NCBI GenBank assembly: GCA_033064195.1
Contig: JARBJD010000036.1
Location: 62,001 to 126,000 of the forward strand
Source of the DNA: Blattamonas nauphoetae
Lineage: Eukaryota; Preaxostyla; Oxymonadida
Length of the DNA stretch: 64,000 nt
Direction: 5' to 3'
Position 1 is the stretch's first letter. The number at the start of each line of letters is the position of its first letter. Below the pieces are notes generated by a model. It saw only the letters and a list, made by a program, of their open reading frames with translations, searched no databases and was not told the origin of the DNA. This document shows, piece by piece, positions 44,555 to 55,413 of the stretch. The position numbers and the translations under genes are program-made.

Positions 44555-46242
44555 TCAAAAGATTGGGAAGCCCGTCTGCTTCCCGGAGCTCAGCTCTCTC
44601 TTTATCCTCTTCTCTTCCTGCTTAAACTCGTTCTTGAGATTCTTCTTGTTGGCTCGTGCCTCCTGAACAAATAAGAACAAAGTGACCAAACCCTTCGAGC
44701 TTGTTTGACTGCCTGTTTCCGCAGCTTCCTCTCTTCCTTTGTCTCGTTCCTTGGACGAGCTCCTGTGACTTCCTTGCCTTCTTCCTCGCTTTCCTCTTCC
44801 TCTTCAGAATCGTCATCCTCTTTTTCGGTCTTCCGCTTGGGGAACCTCGCCTGTTTGTCCTTCTCTCGCTCGTCCTCCCTCTCAGCAACCAAACCAAGTC
44901 GAGTCTTGTGGTTAGTGCGAGTGATGAGCGAGGGATGGTTCATCGTCGTGGTCGATGTGGTTCGGATGCTCATGATGTCGTCTCTCGGCTTTCTTTCCTC
45001 CATCTCAAGGCCTCCCTTTCCTTTTCGGACTCGTCCAACAACAAACTCTATCTCCTCATCCTCCCCTTCGCCAGATTCTTTCCTCTTTTCCTCTTCCTCA
45101 GCCTCTTTGAGGCGCTCCTGTTCATCAAAGCTCGTGATGATGCTTTTCTCTGTCTCCGTCAAATCAGAATATACAACAATTGGTTTGACGTCAGGAAGAT
45201 CAATGGGCGCAGCTTTTGTGGTTTCTCCTCGAATGATCCTCTTTCCTTTCTCGTACTCGTCGAATATTGCCTCAAAGTCTTCGAGAGTCTTTGTCCCTTT
45301 TGTCTCGTCTTCCCTTCCCTCCAAAGCACCAATTTCATCATCATCATATTGTTCAGCCATCATTTTTTGAAGTTTTTGATCAAGAGCATCTTTATCCTGC
45401 TCACCTTCGGTGTTAAGAGAGTGTTGGTGATCCAGCTCTTCTCCATCCATACCCATTTCATCATCATCATCAAAATCAGAACTAAATTCCTCAAATTCGT
45501 CAATATGCCCGCCCATTCTTGCCAGTAGCTCTTCATCCGTCATGGAGGCTAGTTTTGCTCGCATCGCTGCCATTTCTTCGTCAGTATATGAATGTGAAGG
45601 CTGAGGATCCGTTGGATGCCTGTTTCTCCTCCTCTTTTTCTTGAATGGGTCAAGATTAACTCCATCTGGTCCAGTAATAAAGGCAAGAGGCTTAAGTTGA
45701 TTGATATCACCACCACGGGCAATTGCGAAAAAATCATCTTGTAAATCTGTTGAAAAAAGGAAGAATCAGTGAGGTTATCTTGGAAAAAGCGTGAAAAATA
45801 GAGACCTCCCTCACCTTCTCGAGCGGGTTTCAGTTTTTTCAGTTGAACGCCAAGTTCAGCTTGAATTTGAATATCACCCTCGCTTAAAGAGGAAATTTCA
45901 TCATCATCATTCTCTTCTTTGAGCATTCTGAGAACTTCAGGGTCAATTTCTCTTCTATCTGAACGAAGAAAGTGGGATGAAAAAAACTGGTGTTGATATG
46001 TGAAGGATATACCATCTCGAGACGTGCTATACATTAAAACAGAATCAACTGTCGTCACGGATGGATCTGGAATTGGACCACCGGGCTAGTATATTTTGTT
46101 ACTGATAAAGAGGGCATACGACTTCGATTGCCACACCTCCGCCACCCTCTCGTAAATGTTGGGCATAATCATACCCATCTCGAGGAAAAAGCCAAACATC
46201 TTCAAGATCCTTTTCGTCAAAGAGATCTTCGTCGATATTCAT
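44555..46242 (-). CDS. LTV1: LTV1 40S ribosome biogenesis factor
   Basis: Exons 46120-46242, 46013-46085, 45815-45958, 44692-45746 and 44555-44662; introns 34, 54, 68 and 29 nt. Motifs: DGYDYAQHLRE near the N-terminus, MAEQYDDDEIGAL in the middle (human YEQYDDDEIGAL), NETKEERKLRKQAVKQ near the end and a lysine-rich ANKKNLKNEF tail recovered by the last intron. LTV1 escorts uS3 and aids export and maturation of the pre-40S particle. Its start is 14 nt from the divergent pinin gene. Confidence 0.93.
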
Positions 46243-46256
46243 CCAGAGAGAGTGTG

Positions 46257-47515
46257 ATGATAACTTTTGTGGATTCGATCAGATTTCCGATGTCCCTCGA
46301 GCCTGATCTTCCCCAAATTCTCCGTGGGCTGAGGATATTTGAAGATAATTTGAGAAATTCAGTCCGTCTTATTCGGAATTATGAAACTGAACTCCAGTTT
46401 GTTCATCGTCATCTTGTTGACCGAATTTTTCAATAGGAGATATGAAAGAGAACGATCAGAAAAGGGAGTCATCCAAAAACAGCAGGAATTACAGAATGAA
46501 GAAATCGTTAAAGTTAAAAGGGATGAACCTGCTGAGGAATCGCATCTAAACGAGGAATCAAAAGATGGAAAGGTTATCCGAACTGAAACTGAAGCAAATG
46601 AAATCATCCCTCTCCCAACTCTAGAAGGTGAAGTAGTATGCCTGTTTTTGCTATCATGATTTTCCCTCTTACCTCACAGACACCGAGACCTCGTCGTTCT
46701 CAATCTGACGAACGATCTCAACGCTTATCTGCTGTAACCAATACTCAACGAACCAAAAAAATGTTTGGAATGATGGTTGGAATTCTACAATCAACGAAAA
46801 AAATCTCTGCTGACGAACAGGAGAAAGTTAGTTCCTCAAAGTTTTCTTGATGTGTAAATTCTCTATATAGCTACAAAGGCGGAAGGAAATGGAAGAAAAA
46901 GCTCAGGCAAAGATAGAAGCCGATCGAAAGAAGGAAAATCGCCGCACTGAAATTGAACTGACAGAATTATTGTCTCATGAAAAAGATCGACAACAGCGAC
47001 TTGAAGAAGCAATCCCAATCTATAAAAAGTGGTTATTTCAACTCAAATTTCAACGTTATCAAAAATCACTTTCTGGTTTTCGCTGTACTCCAACAGATCC
47101 TCCAATTTTCTTCGCTGCTCGAAATGCCATGTGGACTGAAGACACTAGCAATCCTCCGACATTACCGATTATTCCAATGGAAAGTATGCCACCATGCCCA
47201 ACGATTGAAGATGTCTTGAGAGGAGAGGACAGATCTGAAGAAGAAGCGAAGATAACAAGCGAAGAGACAAAGAACAGAGATGAGAATGGGACGACGGAAG
47301 AGAAAACTACCGACGAAGTGACTCTTGATGATAAGAAAGAGGGTGAAAACAAAGGAGAAGGATTAGAGAAGAATGAACCACAGGGAGAGATGAAGGAAGA
47401 TCAAGAAAAAGAAAACGTCCACACTCCCCCTCATGAAAAAGAAAACTCAACTCCTGATCCAGAGCAGACTGGAATTCCTGATTCACTGGAGCAAGAAGTT
47501 CCAGAATACGATTGA
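46257..47515 (+). CDS. PNN: Pinin/SDK/memA domain splicing protein
   Basis: Exons 46257-46396, 46437-46632, 46680-46826 and 46871-47515; introns 40, 47 and 44 nt. The central domain (RTKKMFGMMVGILQ, then LQRRKEMEEKAQAKIEADRK, then ELTELLSHEKDRQQRLE) matches the pinin domain (NRRIFGLLMGTLQKF ... RRQEIEQKLEVQ). The C-terminal 110 residues are Glu/Lys-rich and disordered. Pinin associates with the exon-junction ASAP/PSAP complexes and influences splicing; a splicing factor fits this intron-dense genome. Confidence 0.85.
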
Positions 47516-47695
47516 AGCACTTCACTGTCTTGATTTCTTCATTTCTGTTTAATCATTGTTATTCTCGATTTTACAGCGAACTCATTTTTCTACATGTGTT
47601 CATATCATGAACCGAGCATTTTTTCATCGAATTTCAGGAACAATATATCAGAGACATCAGAATGAGACAGATGGATTCAAACCCCTAAATCAAGA

Positions 47696-49316
47696 ATGTC
47701 TTATTCTCTCTTCTCATCATGGGAACAATGGAATATTATTCATCATGGACTGATCTTTCAACAGCACTCTCCACCTCCAGCCACAACTATTTCACTCCTA
47801 ACATCATTTGAAAGCCAGAATCCTCTTCCACATCTTGTCTCGACCGCTTTTGCTTTGACGAAGGTGCTACAACAACCAATCATTGGGAGCAGTCAATATT
47901 CTGATCAATCTGCCCAACAGTGGTCGCTATCTTTGATTTTACTCAGGTATGTCCAATTTCTGACAACATCTCTTTTTCATTTGCAGATTCATAAACGGTC
48001 TTGTCGATAACCGTCAAAATGGGCGATATGCGATTTCAACATCCTTTATTGGAAAAATTCTTGGGCTTCCTGTTTCTTTGGTATCCATCTATCTCTCATT
48101 CATTCGATAGGTTGAATTGAGGCATGAATCAACACATAAAGAACTTCCTTCATTGTCAACTCTTCGATCATATGCAAAATACTCTTTAAATTGGATTCAA
48201 GAGAATTATTGGGACAAGCAAGCTGAGTTGATCTGGGCCGTCCGCATGAATCTCATCAATACCCTCCTCACATCATCTCAGTCACATTCTAAGTTCGATG
48301 CACATCAGCCATCAGAAACTCTCTGGAATACACTTGTTGAGAAAATTAAACAACCTGGCTTCATCTTCCATCATCTCTTACCACTTCTCCTCCACATTAT
48401 CTATCTTTCATGGTTCAGCCACGTAACAAATCACCCATCAACAAATCTCGATCAATATTCCCCATTTCTTGATATGAACTCATATCTTCATTCGTTTTCG
48501 AATCGTCCACCAGCTGACAACCATCCCACCAACATCCCGTCAAACACACACATTCTTCTACAGTCATTCTTAGACAAACTCTTTATCCATCAACCAGTTG
48601 CTCTTGTGTTCGTTCTTCGAATGATATTAGGAATGTTTTTGAAGCTCAATCGACCAGGAATTCAGCCGCCAATTTTGATCTCCTCACTCAAACTCCTCCA
48701 CTACTTCATGTATTACCTTCCACAATCACCACAAAACTCTCCTTCGAAACTTCATCTGCAGCAACTTGAAGAAGCAAGGAGCCTCTCTTCTGCCCTGGTT
48801 CATCTCCAACTTCGCATCTTGCGGGCTCTCTCTGTCATCCCGACAGTGGCCGGACTTCTCTTTGGCAAATACCCTCCTCCATCATCCGTAAATGACATTG
48901 TTCCCATTTGTAAGGCTCTTATGGACAACGTGATCAGTCAGCCTTCCCTCGTTCCCAAGATAGAAGAGAATTTTCTCTCGTTCATGAAAAAGAGTCCTGT
49001 CCTCTTCCCTAAACCCAAGCCACAAGAGCATGAACCTTCGATTTTGAACGAATCCCCGCTGGAGATACTCAATACCGTCGCTGAGATGGCCAAAGAGATC
49101 CCAGCACCACAGGAACAGGCCCCCTGCTTCTTCCTGACTCCTCATCCGTCACAAACCTGGCAACAGATGGGCGATGGTTGGATGTTCTCTGATTCGTTTC
49201 ATGGAACAAAACACGATGTGTCCCTCCTTCTCCAGCCTCTGTTGCTTCACACAGCTGAGAACACACCCCCGGACTGCTCGCAATTCGACTTGGGGTTTTC
49301 AACAGTGTTTTTCTAA
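47696..49316 (+). CDS. LAS1L: LAS1 pre-rRNA ITS2 endoribonuclease (HEPN)
   Basis: Exons 47696-47946, 47987-48080 and 48111-49316; introns 40 and 30 nt. The N-terminal HEPN domain shows SWEQWNIIHHGL, RFINGLVDNRQNG and the catalytic VELRHESTHKELPSL, which carries the RHxxTH motif of Las1, followed by LNWIQENYWDKQ. Las1 with Grc3 cleaves ITS2 during 60S subunit maturation. The C-terminal 370 residues are helical with no motif I know, as usual in this family. Confidence 0.9.
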
Positions 49317-49403
49317 AAACATTTCACTTCACCGATGAATGCACATTGAGAAAGTGTTCAGAATAAGGCCAGGAAAGGATGATGAAGTGAAACAAGAATA
49401 GAA

Positions 49404-52400
49404 TTACCCCTGAAAGGCTTCGAACTGTTGTCCAACAGCCAACTCCGCTGCTGGATGGATGATAGAATACAATCCAATCTTCACAAGGTCCAGCTGATCG
49501 GGGCTGGCTTTTTCAAGAAGGATTTTGATTGCGTTGCCAGCTGAAATGAAGAGGCTCTCCTTTGTCAGGAAACTCGATGCAAGGACAATTCCGAATGTCT
49601 CGAAGAGAGGAACAGTCATCTGAGGCGGAATCTGGTTGAGAGAAAGGAAGTGTGGGATCTCCGAAAGAATGCCCTGGAATACTTGAATGGGATCAAGGCA
49701 AGGATGTTGGTGTGTTTGAGTGTCGAGTCCTGGACTGACGACAAGATTCACGAGAGAGTGGACGGGAGGCGAGCTGGAGCTTGTTTCGGAGAGAGTCTGC
49801 ATGAGGACGAAGTCGTCGTTGAAACTTCCCAGACCTTGTTTGTATCGGAACCATTCCATCATAAAAGTGAGGGCGAGGGATTCGTTCTCTGTCGGGAAGA
49901 CGAGGTATGGCTCTGTCCTGTTGACGGCGAATTGCGGAGAATGTTTGACTTGGATGTATGAGACGTGATGAGGCAAGACAGACGCTGGCTGCTGCGAAGT
50001 GAGTGATTTGAAGGCGTGGACGGCAAGGTCGCTGTCGAACGTGGCAAGACTGATCTTCCAAATTAGACTGCGGGTCGATTGAGAAAACGAGGGAGAGAGT
50101 TCGAGGAGAGACTTGAAAAGAGTAAAGGAGCTGGTTTGGATGTCGTTCATGTCGAAGAGAGCAAAAAAGGCCTGCACAATCTTGTTGAGAAGCGCCAGAA
50201 TCTGAAAGCGGTTCTGGCAGATTGGGTCCGAGAAAGGATCCGAGTCGAGTGCAGAAAGGATGTGTGGGGCGGTTGAAAACTGTTTGAGTTGAGCGGCTGA
50301 CAACGGAGTTGAACCATCAGTTGTGGGATTGTGCTTTTCTTCAAGATCTTTGATGATGGAGAGAGTTTGGAAGGAAGGGGTAGTTGGTGTCGGTTTGAGA
50401 GAGGGTAGGACTGTGAACTCAGATGCTGAAAATTGGATTTGGTGAAGGTCCGAGTCAGGGTCTTCAAAGAGCTGGGCGAGCAAGGAGAGGGATGAGAAGA
50501 ACGAAGATGGCTTCTGAATCAATTTCTGATCGAATGAAGGAAACAGGAGAATCTGCGAATTGTTCCTGACGAAATCAAGAAGAGGCTCGGTTCGAGTGGC
50601 GAGGATGATTTGAGAAGCCAACTGTGAATGTGGAAGGGAGAGTGGTTGAGCATTAAGAGCAACAACTGTTGATGAGATCTCCTCACCCAATGAAATTGAT
50701 GACTGCTGAAGAAGAGTGATCAGTGAACCGAGAGAGTGTGACAGGACGACAGCGAGTGGATGGTTGGGAAGAGACGCCATCAACGCAAAGAGGGATGACC
50801 TGCTTCGGAGAAGTGTGTCTCGACAAGTGTTGAACGAGAAAGATCGGAGGAGGAGCTGGAGAGTCCACAACAAGAGCTCAAAAGACTGGCCTGTGGGTTG
50901 GTGCTGAGAGGCGGAATGGTGCTTCTGCAGCTCCTGCTGGAAGAGAGTGGCAGACATGGCTCGCTCGGAGAAACTGAGAGATGACGAGACTGTGGTGTTG
51001 GATGAGAACCTTTCTTCCTCCTCCTCTTCTTCCGGCGTCTGTGCAGTTGGCCGGATGAACATTTTGATGCCCCACGAGTCGCTGATCCCTGTTCCGACAA
51101 GTTCGGCCTCGACCATGTTCTGCTCAACGTTGATCAGAGTGATCTGTGAACTTGGCCCAACGAAGACATCGTTCATCCTGTTCGTGGTTTTTGCGTTGAA
51201 GACACGGGAAGAAGATGCGCCTGGTCCATTTTTCACGGTCACGATGGTCTCCCCTGTGACTTGGTTCCTAAAAATGACGCATCCTTTCGAATGGAGAGTA
51301 GTTCGTGAGTCAAACGAGATCGTAATTGAGATCGCTGAGCTTGGTAGTGCGTTCGAATTGCCCCGTGCGATGGATCTCTGTGCACGGGCCTCTCTGTATC
51401 GCTGGCTGACATCGACAGGAACGGTTCTCTTCAGATGTTCAGGGGCAGGGTGTGGTGTGTCGATGACAGACGTGCCTTGGTTGCTGGTGGACGATGTGGA
51501 TACGTTGACTGGCTCTGAGAGTGGGACATCGATGCTCGGAGATCGAAGTGTGTATGTCGAGAAGTGAGTTGTAGAGAGTTCGCTGATAGTTTGCATGGTC
51601 TTTGGGACGATTACTGAAAGGGCGTCCAACGACTCGAGGCTTTCGTTGAGACAGCTGGCATTCTGGAGACATCGTTCAAAGAGACTGGTGATCCAGAGTG
51701 TGATTGGCTGATCTGGAGAGCTGCTTTCCGAAGAGAGACGATCAAGGATTCGTGCTGTGAGATGGACGAGGAGTTGGGTTTCTGTCGACTCTCCGGTTGG
51801 GGTTGGACATGGCGGAGAGAAGAAGCGATTGGACTCAGAAAGGGCGCAGGGATCTGACAGAAGAATAAAACAGCCGGACAGAAAATGGTTGAGGACGTGG
51901 GTGATGTTTTGTTGTTGGGAGAGGAGCGAACTGAACTGCTCAGATGAGAGATGGAGAAGAAGAGTCAAGATGGAAAGGAGAGATTGTTTGTCTGACACAG
52001 CTAAGGCTGTGGAGATTGATGGAGAATGAAGTTCCTTCGGATAGAGAACATCGAAGAAATGATTGATGTGGAGAGGTTCTGTTGGGAGAAGATGGAGTGA
52101 TTTGAGATCCACTGGACGGGATCTGATGACTGCTTCTCGCGCAAAAGAGCTCAGAATTTCTAGTTCGGTCAACTGTTTTTCTGAGGTTTCCTGTGGTATC
52201 AATGATCGAGTTTGGGTTGATGGTTTTGGTGCAGGATCCGGTTCGGGTTCTTGAAAAAGAGAAAAAAGTCCAAATGCACTTTCATCATTATCGTCAATAG
52301 CAGTGAAAGTTGCTTCCTTTGTAGTTTGCTGTGGAGAAGATGTGGTGCGGATTGAAGACTGTTGTGAGAAGAGGAATGTGAAGGGGTGATTCAGTGGAGA

Positions 52401-52736
52401 ACTTTGGAGAAATGACAAATTTGAGAGCGATTGTTCGTAGTTTGGTAAACATGTAGCCGATGGCGACTGGCTTGTAAGTGTCTGAACATCAAATAAAGTT
52501 CGTTTTGGCAGTTGTGGAGTTTTCTTCGGAATTTCCTTTTCTTCGACTAGACGTTGACTAGAAAGCAACGAATCAGCATAAAATGATGTGGATTGTGCCT
52601 GAAAACGTCGAATGCTTTGCTGTGGCCGATTTGCTTCACGAAAAGTGAAAGGTTGAAAGAGGGAGCGAGTGGGATCGATGAATGAAACTCCTTTGTCATG
52701 AGAAATATTGTCAGAATTACAGCATTCACCAAACAT
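49404..52736 (-). CDS. Large hypothetical protein with a CUB-like beta-sandwich segment
   Basis: One uninterrupted 1,110-codon frame with ATG at 52736 and TAA at 49404. The first 200 residues are Ser/Gln-rich and low in structure. At about residues 480-590 the text AISITISFDSRTTLHSKGCVIF, then VFVGPSSQITLINV and WGIKMFIRP, resembles the beta-sandwich seen in large HERC/ZZEF-type E3 ligases and related WD proteins. An acidic EEEEEEE run follows. The remainder is leucine-rich helical solenoid. No RING, HECT or ZZ finger is seen, so the role is open. Confidence 0.6.
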   Translation of the reverse strand: MFGECCNSDNISHDKGVSFIDPTRSLFQPFTFREANRPQQSIRRFQAQSTSFYADSLLSSQRLVEEKEIPKKTPQLPKRTLFDVQTLTSQSPSATCLPNYEQSLSNLSFLQSSPLNHPFTFLFSQQSSIRTTSSPQQTTKEATFTAIDDNDESAFGLFSLFQEPEPDPAPKPSTQTRSLIPQETSEKQLTELEILSSFAREAVIRSRPVDLKSLHLLPTEPLHINHFFDVLYPKELHSPSISTALAVSDKQSLLSILTLLLHLSSEQFSSLLSQQQNITHVLNHFLSGCFILLSDPCALSESNRFFSPPCPTPTGESTETQLLVHLTARILDRLSSESSSPDQPITLWITSLFERCLQNASCLNESLESLDALSVIVPKTMQTISELSTTHFSTYTLRSPSIDVPLSEPVNVSTSSTSNQGTSVIDTPHPAPEHLKRTVPVDVSQRYREARAQRSIARGNSNALPSSAISITISFDSRTTLHSKGCVIFRNQVTGETIVTVKNGPGASSSRVFNAKTTNRMNDVFVGPSSQITLINVEQNMVEAELVGTGISDSWGIKMFIRPTAQTPEEEEEEERFSSNTTVSSSLSFSERAMSATLFQQELQKHHSASQHQPTGQSFELLLWTLQLLLRSFSFNTCRDTLLRSRSSLFALMASLPNHPLAVVLSHSLGSLITLLQQSSISLGEEISSTVVALNAQPLSLPHSQLASQIILATRTEPLLDFVRNNSQILLFPSFDQKLIQKPSSFFSSLSLLAQLFEDPDSDLHQIQFSASEFTVLPSLKPTPTTPSFQTLSIIKDLEEKHNPTTDGSTPLSAAQLKQFSTAPHILSALDSDPFSDPICQNRFQILALLNKIVQAFFALFDMNDIQTSSFTLFKSLLELSPSFSQSTRSLIWKISLATFDSDLAVHAFKSLTSQQPASVLPHHVSYIQVKHSPQFAVNRTEPYLVFPTENESLALTFMMEWFRYKQGLGSFNDDFVLMQTLSETSSSSPPVHSLVNLVVSPGLDTQTHQHPCLDPIQVFQGILSEIPHFLSLNQIPPQMTVPLFETFGIVLASSFLTKESLFISAGNAIKILLEKASPDQLDLVKIGLYSIIHPAAELAVGQQFEAFQG

Positions 52737-52973
52737 ATCAGTGGGATTTGTAGATGGATCGATGAGTGCAAAGTGTTGAAGTTAACTTGATCTAACCATG
52801 CTTCTTTTTGAAGTTACGACCAATTAAGTTAAACGCTTGACTGTTGAGTGTTCTTCAAGAATCTTTCACACCTTGGTGTGCGACTCTTTTCTCTGGTTTT
52901 GGGAAACGACAAACGACTCAAAAAACATGAGTGAAACGAATGATTGAACAGAACTAAAACCATGAAAAAACGC

Positions 52974-53579
52974 TTAATTGATGGTAATCCTCTTCAAGGC
53001 CGGTTTCTCCTCGACCTTTCCCTTCGGGCAGTGGATCGTGAGAACACCGTCAGATGAGGTGGCTTCGATTTTGTCGACTTCCGATGCACATTCCTGAGGA
53101 AGACGGAAGCTCCTCTTGAAGCTTCCATACGAACGCTCAGAAAGATGATACTTCGATCCATCTTTCCGTGTCTTTTCCGTCGTTTTCTCGTCCTTCCGCT
53201 CAGCTGTCACCGACAGGACATTCGTCTTCTCGTTGTAATGCAGCTCGATGTCCTCCTTCTTCATCCCTGGAATTTCGGCTTCAATCACAAATTCCGTGTC
53301 TGTCTCATGTGAATCACACGCTGGAACACGGATCAGCGACCGCAGCCCAAGTGTCTTTGGTTCTTTGTCCGCTTTCTCCACTGCCGTTTCGCCCGATGGT
53401 GCCGGCTCGGCGTCTTCCTTCTCCTTTTTCGTGGAAGAAGAGTGGCGGGCCGGGTCGTGTTCATCCAGCAGGCGCATTGTGGAACGGCGAAGTCGACGAT
53501 AATCGTCAATCGGACTGTATGTCATCCACGGGTCAGAGTAGAAATCGTTAATATCGTTCAGAAAGTCGAAGAATGCCAT
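52974..53579 (-). CDS. HSP20/alpha-crystallin small heat shock protein, copy A
   Basis: A 201-residue protein from MAFFDFLNDINDFYSD; upstream in-frame codons to 53726 exist, but the start at 53579 follows a TATA-like box. The alpha-crystallin domain runs from about residue 85 to 195: EFVIEAEIPGMKKEDIELHY, then LSVTAERKDE, GSFKRSFRLPQ and GVLTIHCPKGK, closing with PALKRITIN. The N-terminal arm is Phe/Asp-rich, as in class I plant-like sHSPs, which form ATP-independent holdase oligomers. The protein is identical to copy B at 63094. Confidence 0.93.
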   Translation of the reverse strand: MAFFDFLNDINDFYSDPWMTYSPIDDYRRLRRSTMRLLDEHDPARHSSSTKKEKEDAEPAPSGETAVEKADKEPKTLGLRSLIRVPACDSHETDTEFVIEAEIPGMKKEDIELHYNEKTNVLSVTAERKDEKTTEKTRKDGSKYHLSERSYGSFKRSFRLPQECASEVDKIEATSSDGVLTIHCPKGKVEEKPALKRITIN

Positions 53580-53633
53580 ATGAGTGAAAAGTTGTGTGAA
53601 AAATAGTCTGGAAATCTCGGAATTCTCTCCACG

Positions 53634-53639
53634 TTTATA
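53634..53639 (-). promoter_or_regulatory. TATA-like box upstream of HSP20 copy A
   Basis: TATAAA on the minus strand, 55 bp upstream of the proposed ATG and duplicated exactly upstream of copy B. No clean heat-shock element (GAAnnTTC) was found beside it. Confidence 0.4.
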
Positions 53640-53977
53640 CACTTTTTTGATCTCGAAATACCAAATTACGTTTTCACAAAACCCGACATTCCTCGTCTTG
53701 TGGAGAGAGAAGGATGTTGTGGCCATGGTCAGATCCTCATGTCCGTCCTCTACATGGCATAATGTCAGAGATCTTCTTCCTCAGGTCCCCATTCCCGAGA
53801 TCCGACTGGCCTCCTATTTCGGCGTTTCAATTCTTACTTACCAAACAATCCATTTCCAGCCTTTCACAACTCATTTCATCACCACATCCTCATTTGCACA
53901 AACAAAATCAGCGAAAAAGGCATTTTGCCATGTGACTCAAAAGGTGAGTCGAAATAACGAACAAAACGAGGACAATA

Positions 53978-54373
53978 CTGAGGTTACACAATTCATGGAA
54001 TTTGGAACTTTCCTGCAAGATGACAAGAAAAATTGCGAACCTTTCTTCCAGCTTCGATTCGTGTCATGTCACCACTAGACCATAATAGTCGTCGAGATGT
54101 TGAGAATCGTCCGTGAGGAGGACTGGTCATCAGATGTTGATCTCGCGTTTGAATCTGCGTTCGACTGTCAACCCGACGGAAATGGTCGTTTCAATGAGAT
54201 GGAATTTTGCAGAGCGTGCTGACAACGATATTGAACTGTAGTTTGTGGATGACGTGACTCGGTCTCGTAACAGGATGTGATGGTGGAAAGAGCAGATCAA
54301 TCAATCCAATAATAAACAGAGTATCAACAAGTTTCAAACAAAGTTCCAAATTCCCTGAGCCATGTAACCTCAG
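53978..54373. mobile_element. 396-bp TA-flanked MITE with CTGAGGTTACA ends
   Basis: Ends begin CTGAGGTTACA and both carry GGAATTTGGAACTTT a few bases inward, giving imperfect terminal inverted repeats of about 35 bp. TA flanks both sides (53976-53977 and 54374-54375). The matching place in the right arm has the empty site with a single TA (gacaaTAcataaacg), which proves insertion after the arms became identical. No coding capacity. Confidence 0.9.
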
Positions 54374-54411
54374 TACATAAACGTCCAAAACAAGAATACG
54401 GCTCTTCCAAC

Positions 54412-55165
54412 TCATCCAAACTCCTCCTTCCCCGCAGGGTCCTTCGGCTGACCTGTCCGCTCGACAGCACAGTCCTTGTCTCCTGCACCACACTCCAAAC
54501 CAGCTCCAGATGAGACGGAAGTCGCTGCGAACGAACGCACAGGATGAGGCATCCATTCACAGCCATCCGATTTGAGAGACAGCTGTTTGACTGTGTCTTG
54601 GCTCGACCATTCTTCTTCTTCTTCTTCATTCGCCTCTGTCGGGCCCGCTTCGTTCAACCCATCCTTGGCATCTTCGTCTTCTCTCACAACTTCACCACAA
54701 TCCCCCTGCCTCCCAATCTCCTCCCAGCACAACTCTGACGTCAACGAGATTCCACACAGCGACAGCTCATCTGACGATTCTTCGTCAGCACTGTCTGTGA
54801 GCCAGCCAGGCCAAGACAGTGTGTGTGGCAAGGCAGAGTCGGAGAGCGAGATCTCTCCCAACACACTCGACATGCTTCCATCGAGACCCTCTCCCCCAAA
54901 CCCCCACGACTGTCCTTCTTGCGATGACAGAGCGGGCTGGCGAGTGTCTGCGGTCGGCGGGGAGGACGAGGAGGGGGAGGGCTGAGAAGGCGAAAGTGTG
55001 AGGCGAGCGTGGCTGTGCTCGGATTCTGGCCTGACAACGGCATTGTCTCGTGCAGAGGTCAATGTGGCAGTTGGAATCGGAGGGTTTGTTGGGAGCGATG
55101 GGGTGAAGATGGGTATTGTGCGAGGGATCACAAGCGAAGGAATCTGATCCCAAGCAGTCTTAGAT
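54412..55165 (-). pseudogene. Truncated copy of the RRM gene 3' end
   Basis: The reading frame reproduces about the last 240 residues of the RRM protein at 60627-62659, including WDQIPS-type sequence and the acidic C-terminus, with one amino-acid change near 55,131. It lacks both RRM domains. A Tigger element is inserted immediately upstream; beyond it only about 20 bp of similarity to the RRM gene continue (60416-60437). Confidence 0.88.
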
Positions 55166-55413
55166 CAGTCGGCGAGGTAATTTGTATCAGTGATCCAAGG
55201 ATACAGGGGATTTTCACTTCACACACTATTAAGGGAGACGGTTTCCACTGACATTCTCATACTTTTGATTTATCAAAAACCAATCAACTATATTGTGGCT
55301 AACGGTCCAGATATGAAGTGACTGAACGGAAAGGGCGGAGAACTCGATCCTTACTTTCTTTTCGTTGATTTAGGTTTGTTCGCTTTTTGTGCGATTTTCT
55401 TGCCTTCTCTCTA

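Larger units (their letters stand above)
52875..55165 (+). repeat. Left arm of a large inverted duplication
   Basis: The reverse complement of this arm matches 61,906-63,798. Coordinates pair as x + y = 116,673 up to 53,977 and x + y = 117,071 after the 396-bp MITE (plus duplicated TA). Apart from that insertion I found one difference (near 55,131) until about 55,156. From there to 55,165 and outside 52,875, mismatches rise sharply. The arm contains an HSP20 gene and the 3' end of the RRM gene in pseudogene form. Confidence 0.93.

Noticed and set aside
53584-54078. Plus-strand frame upstream of HSP20 copy A
   Set aside because: It covers the HSP20 leader and promoter and runs into the 396-bp MITE; the right-arm version ends differently at the empty site. 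No domain is visible.
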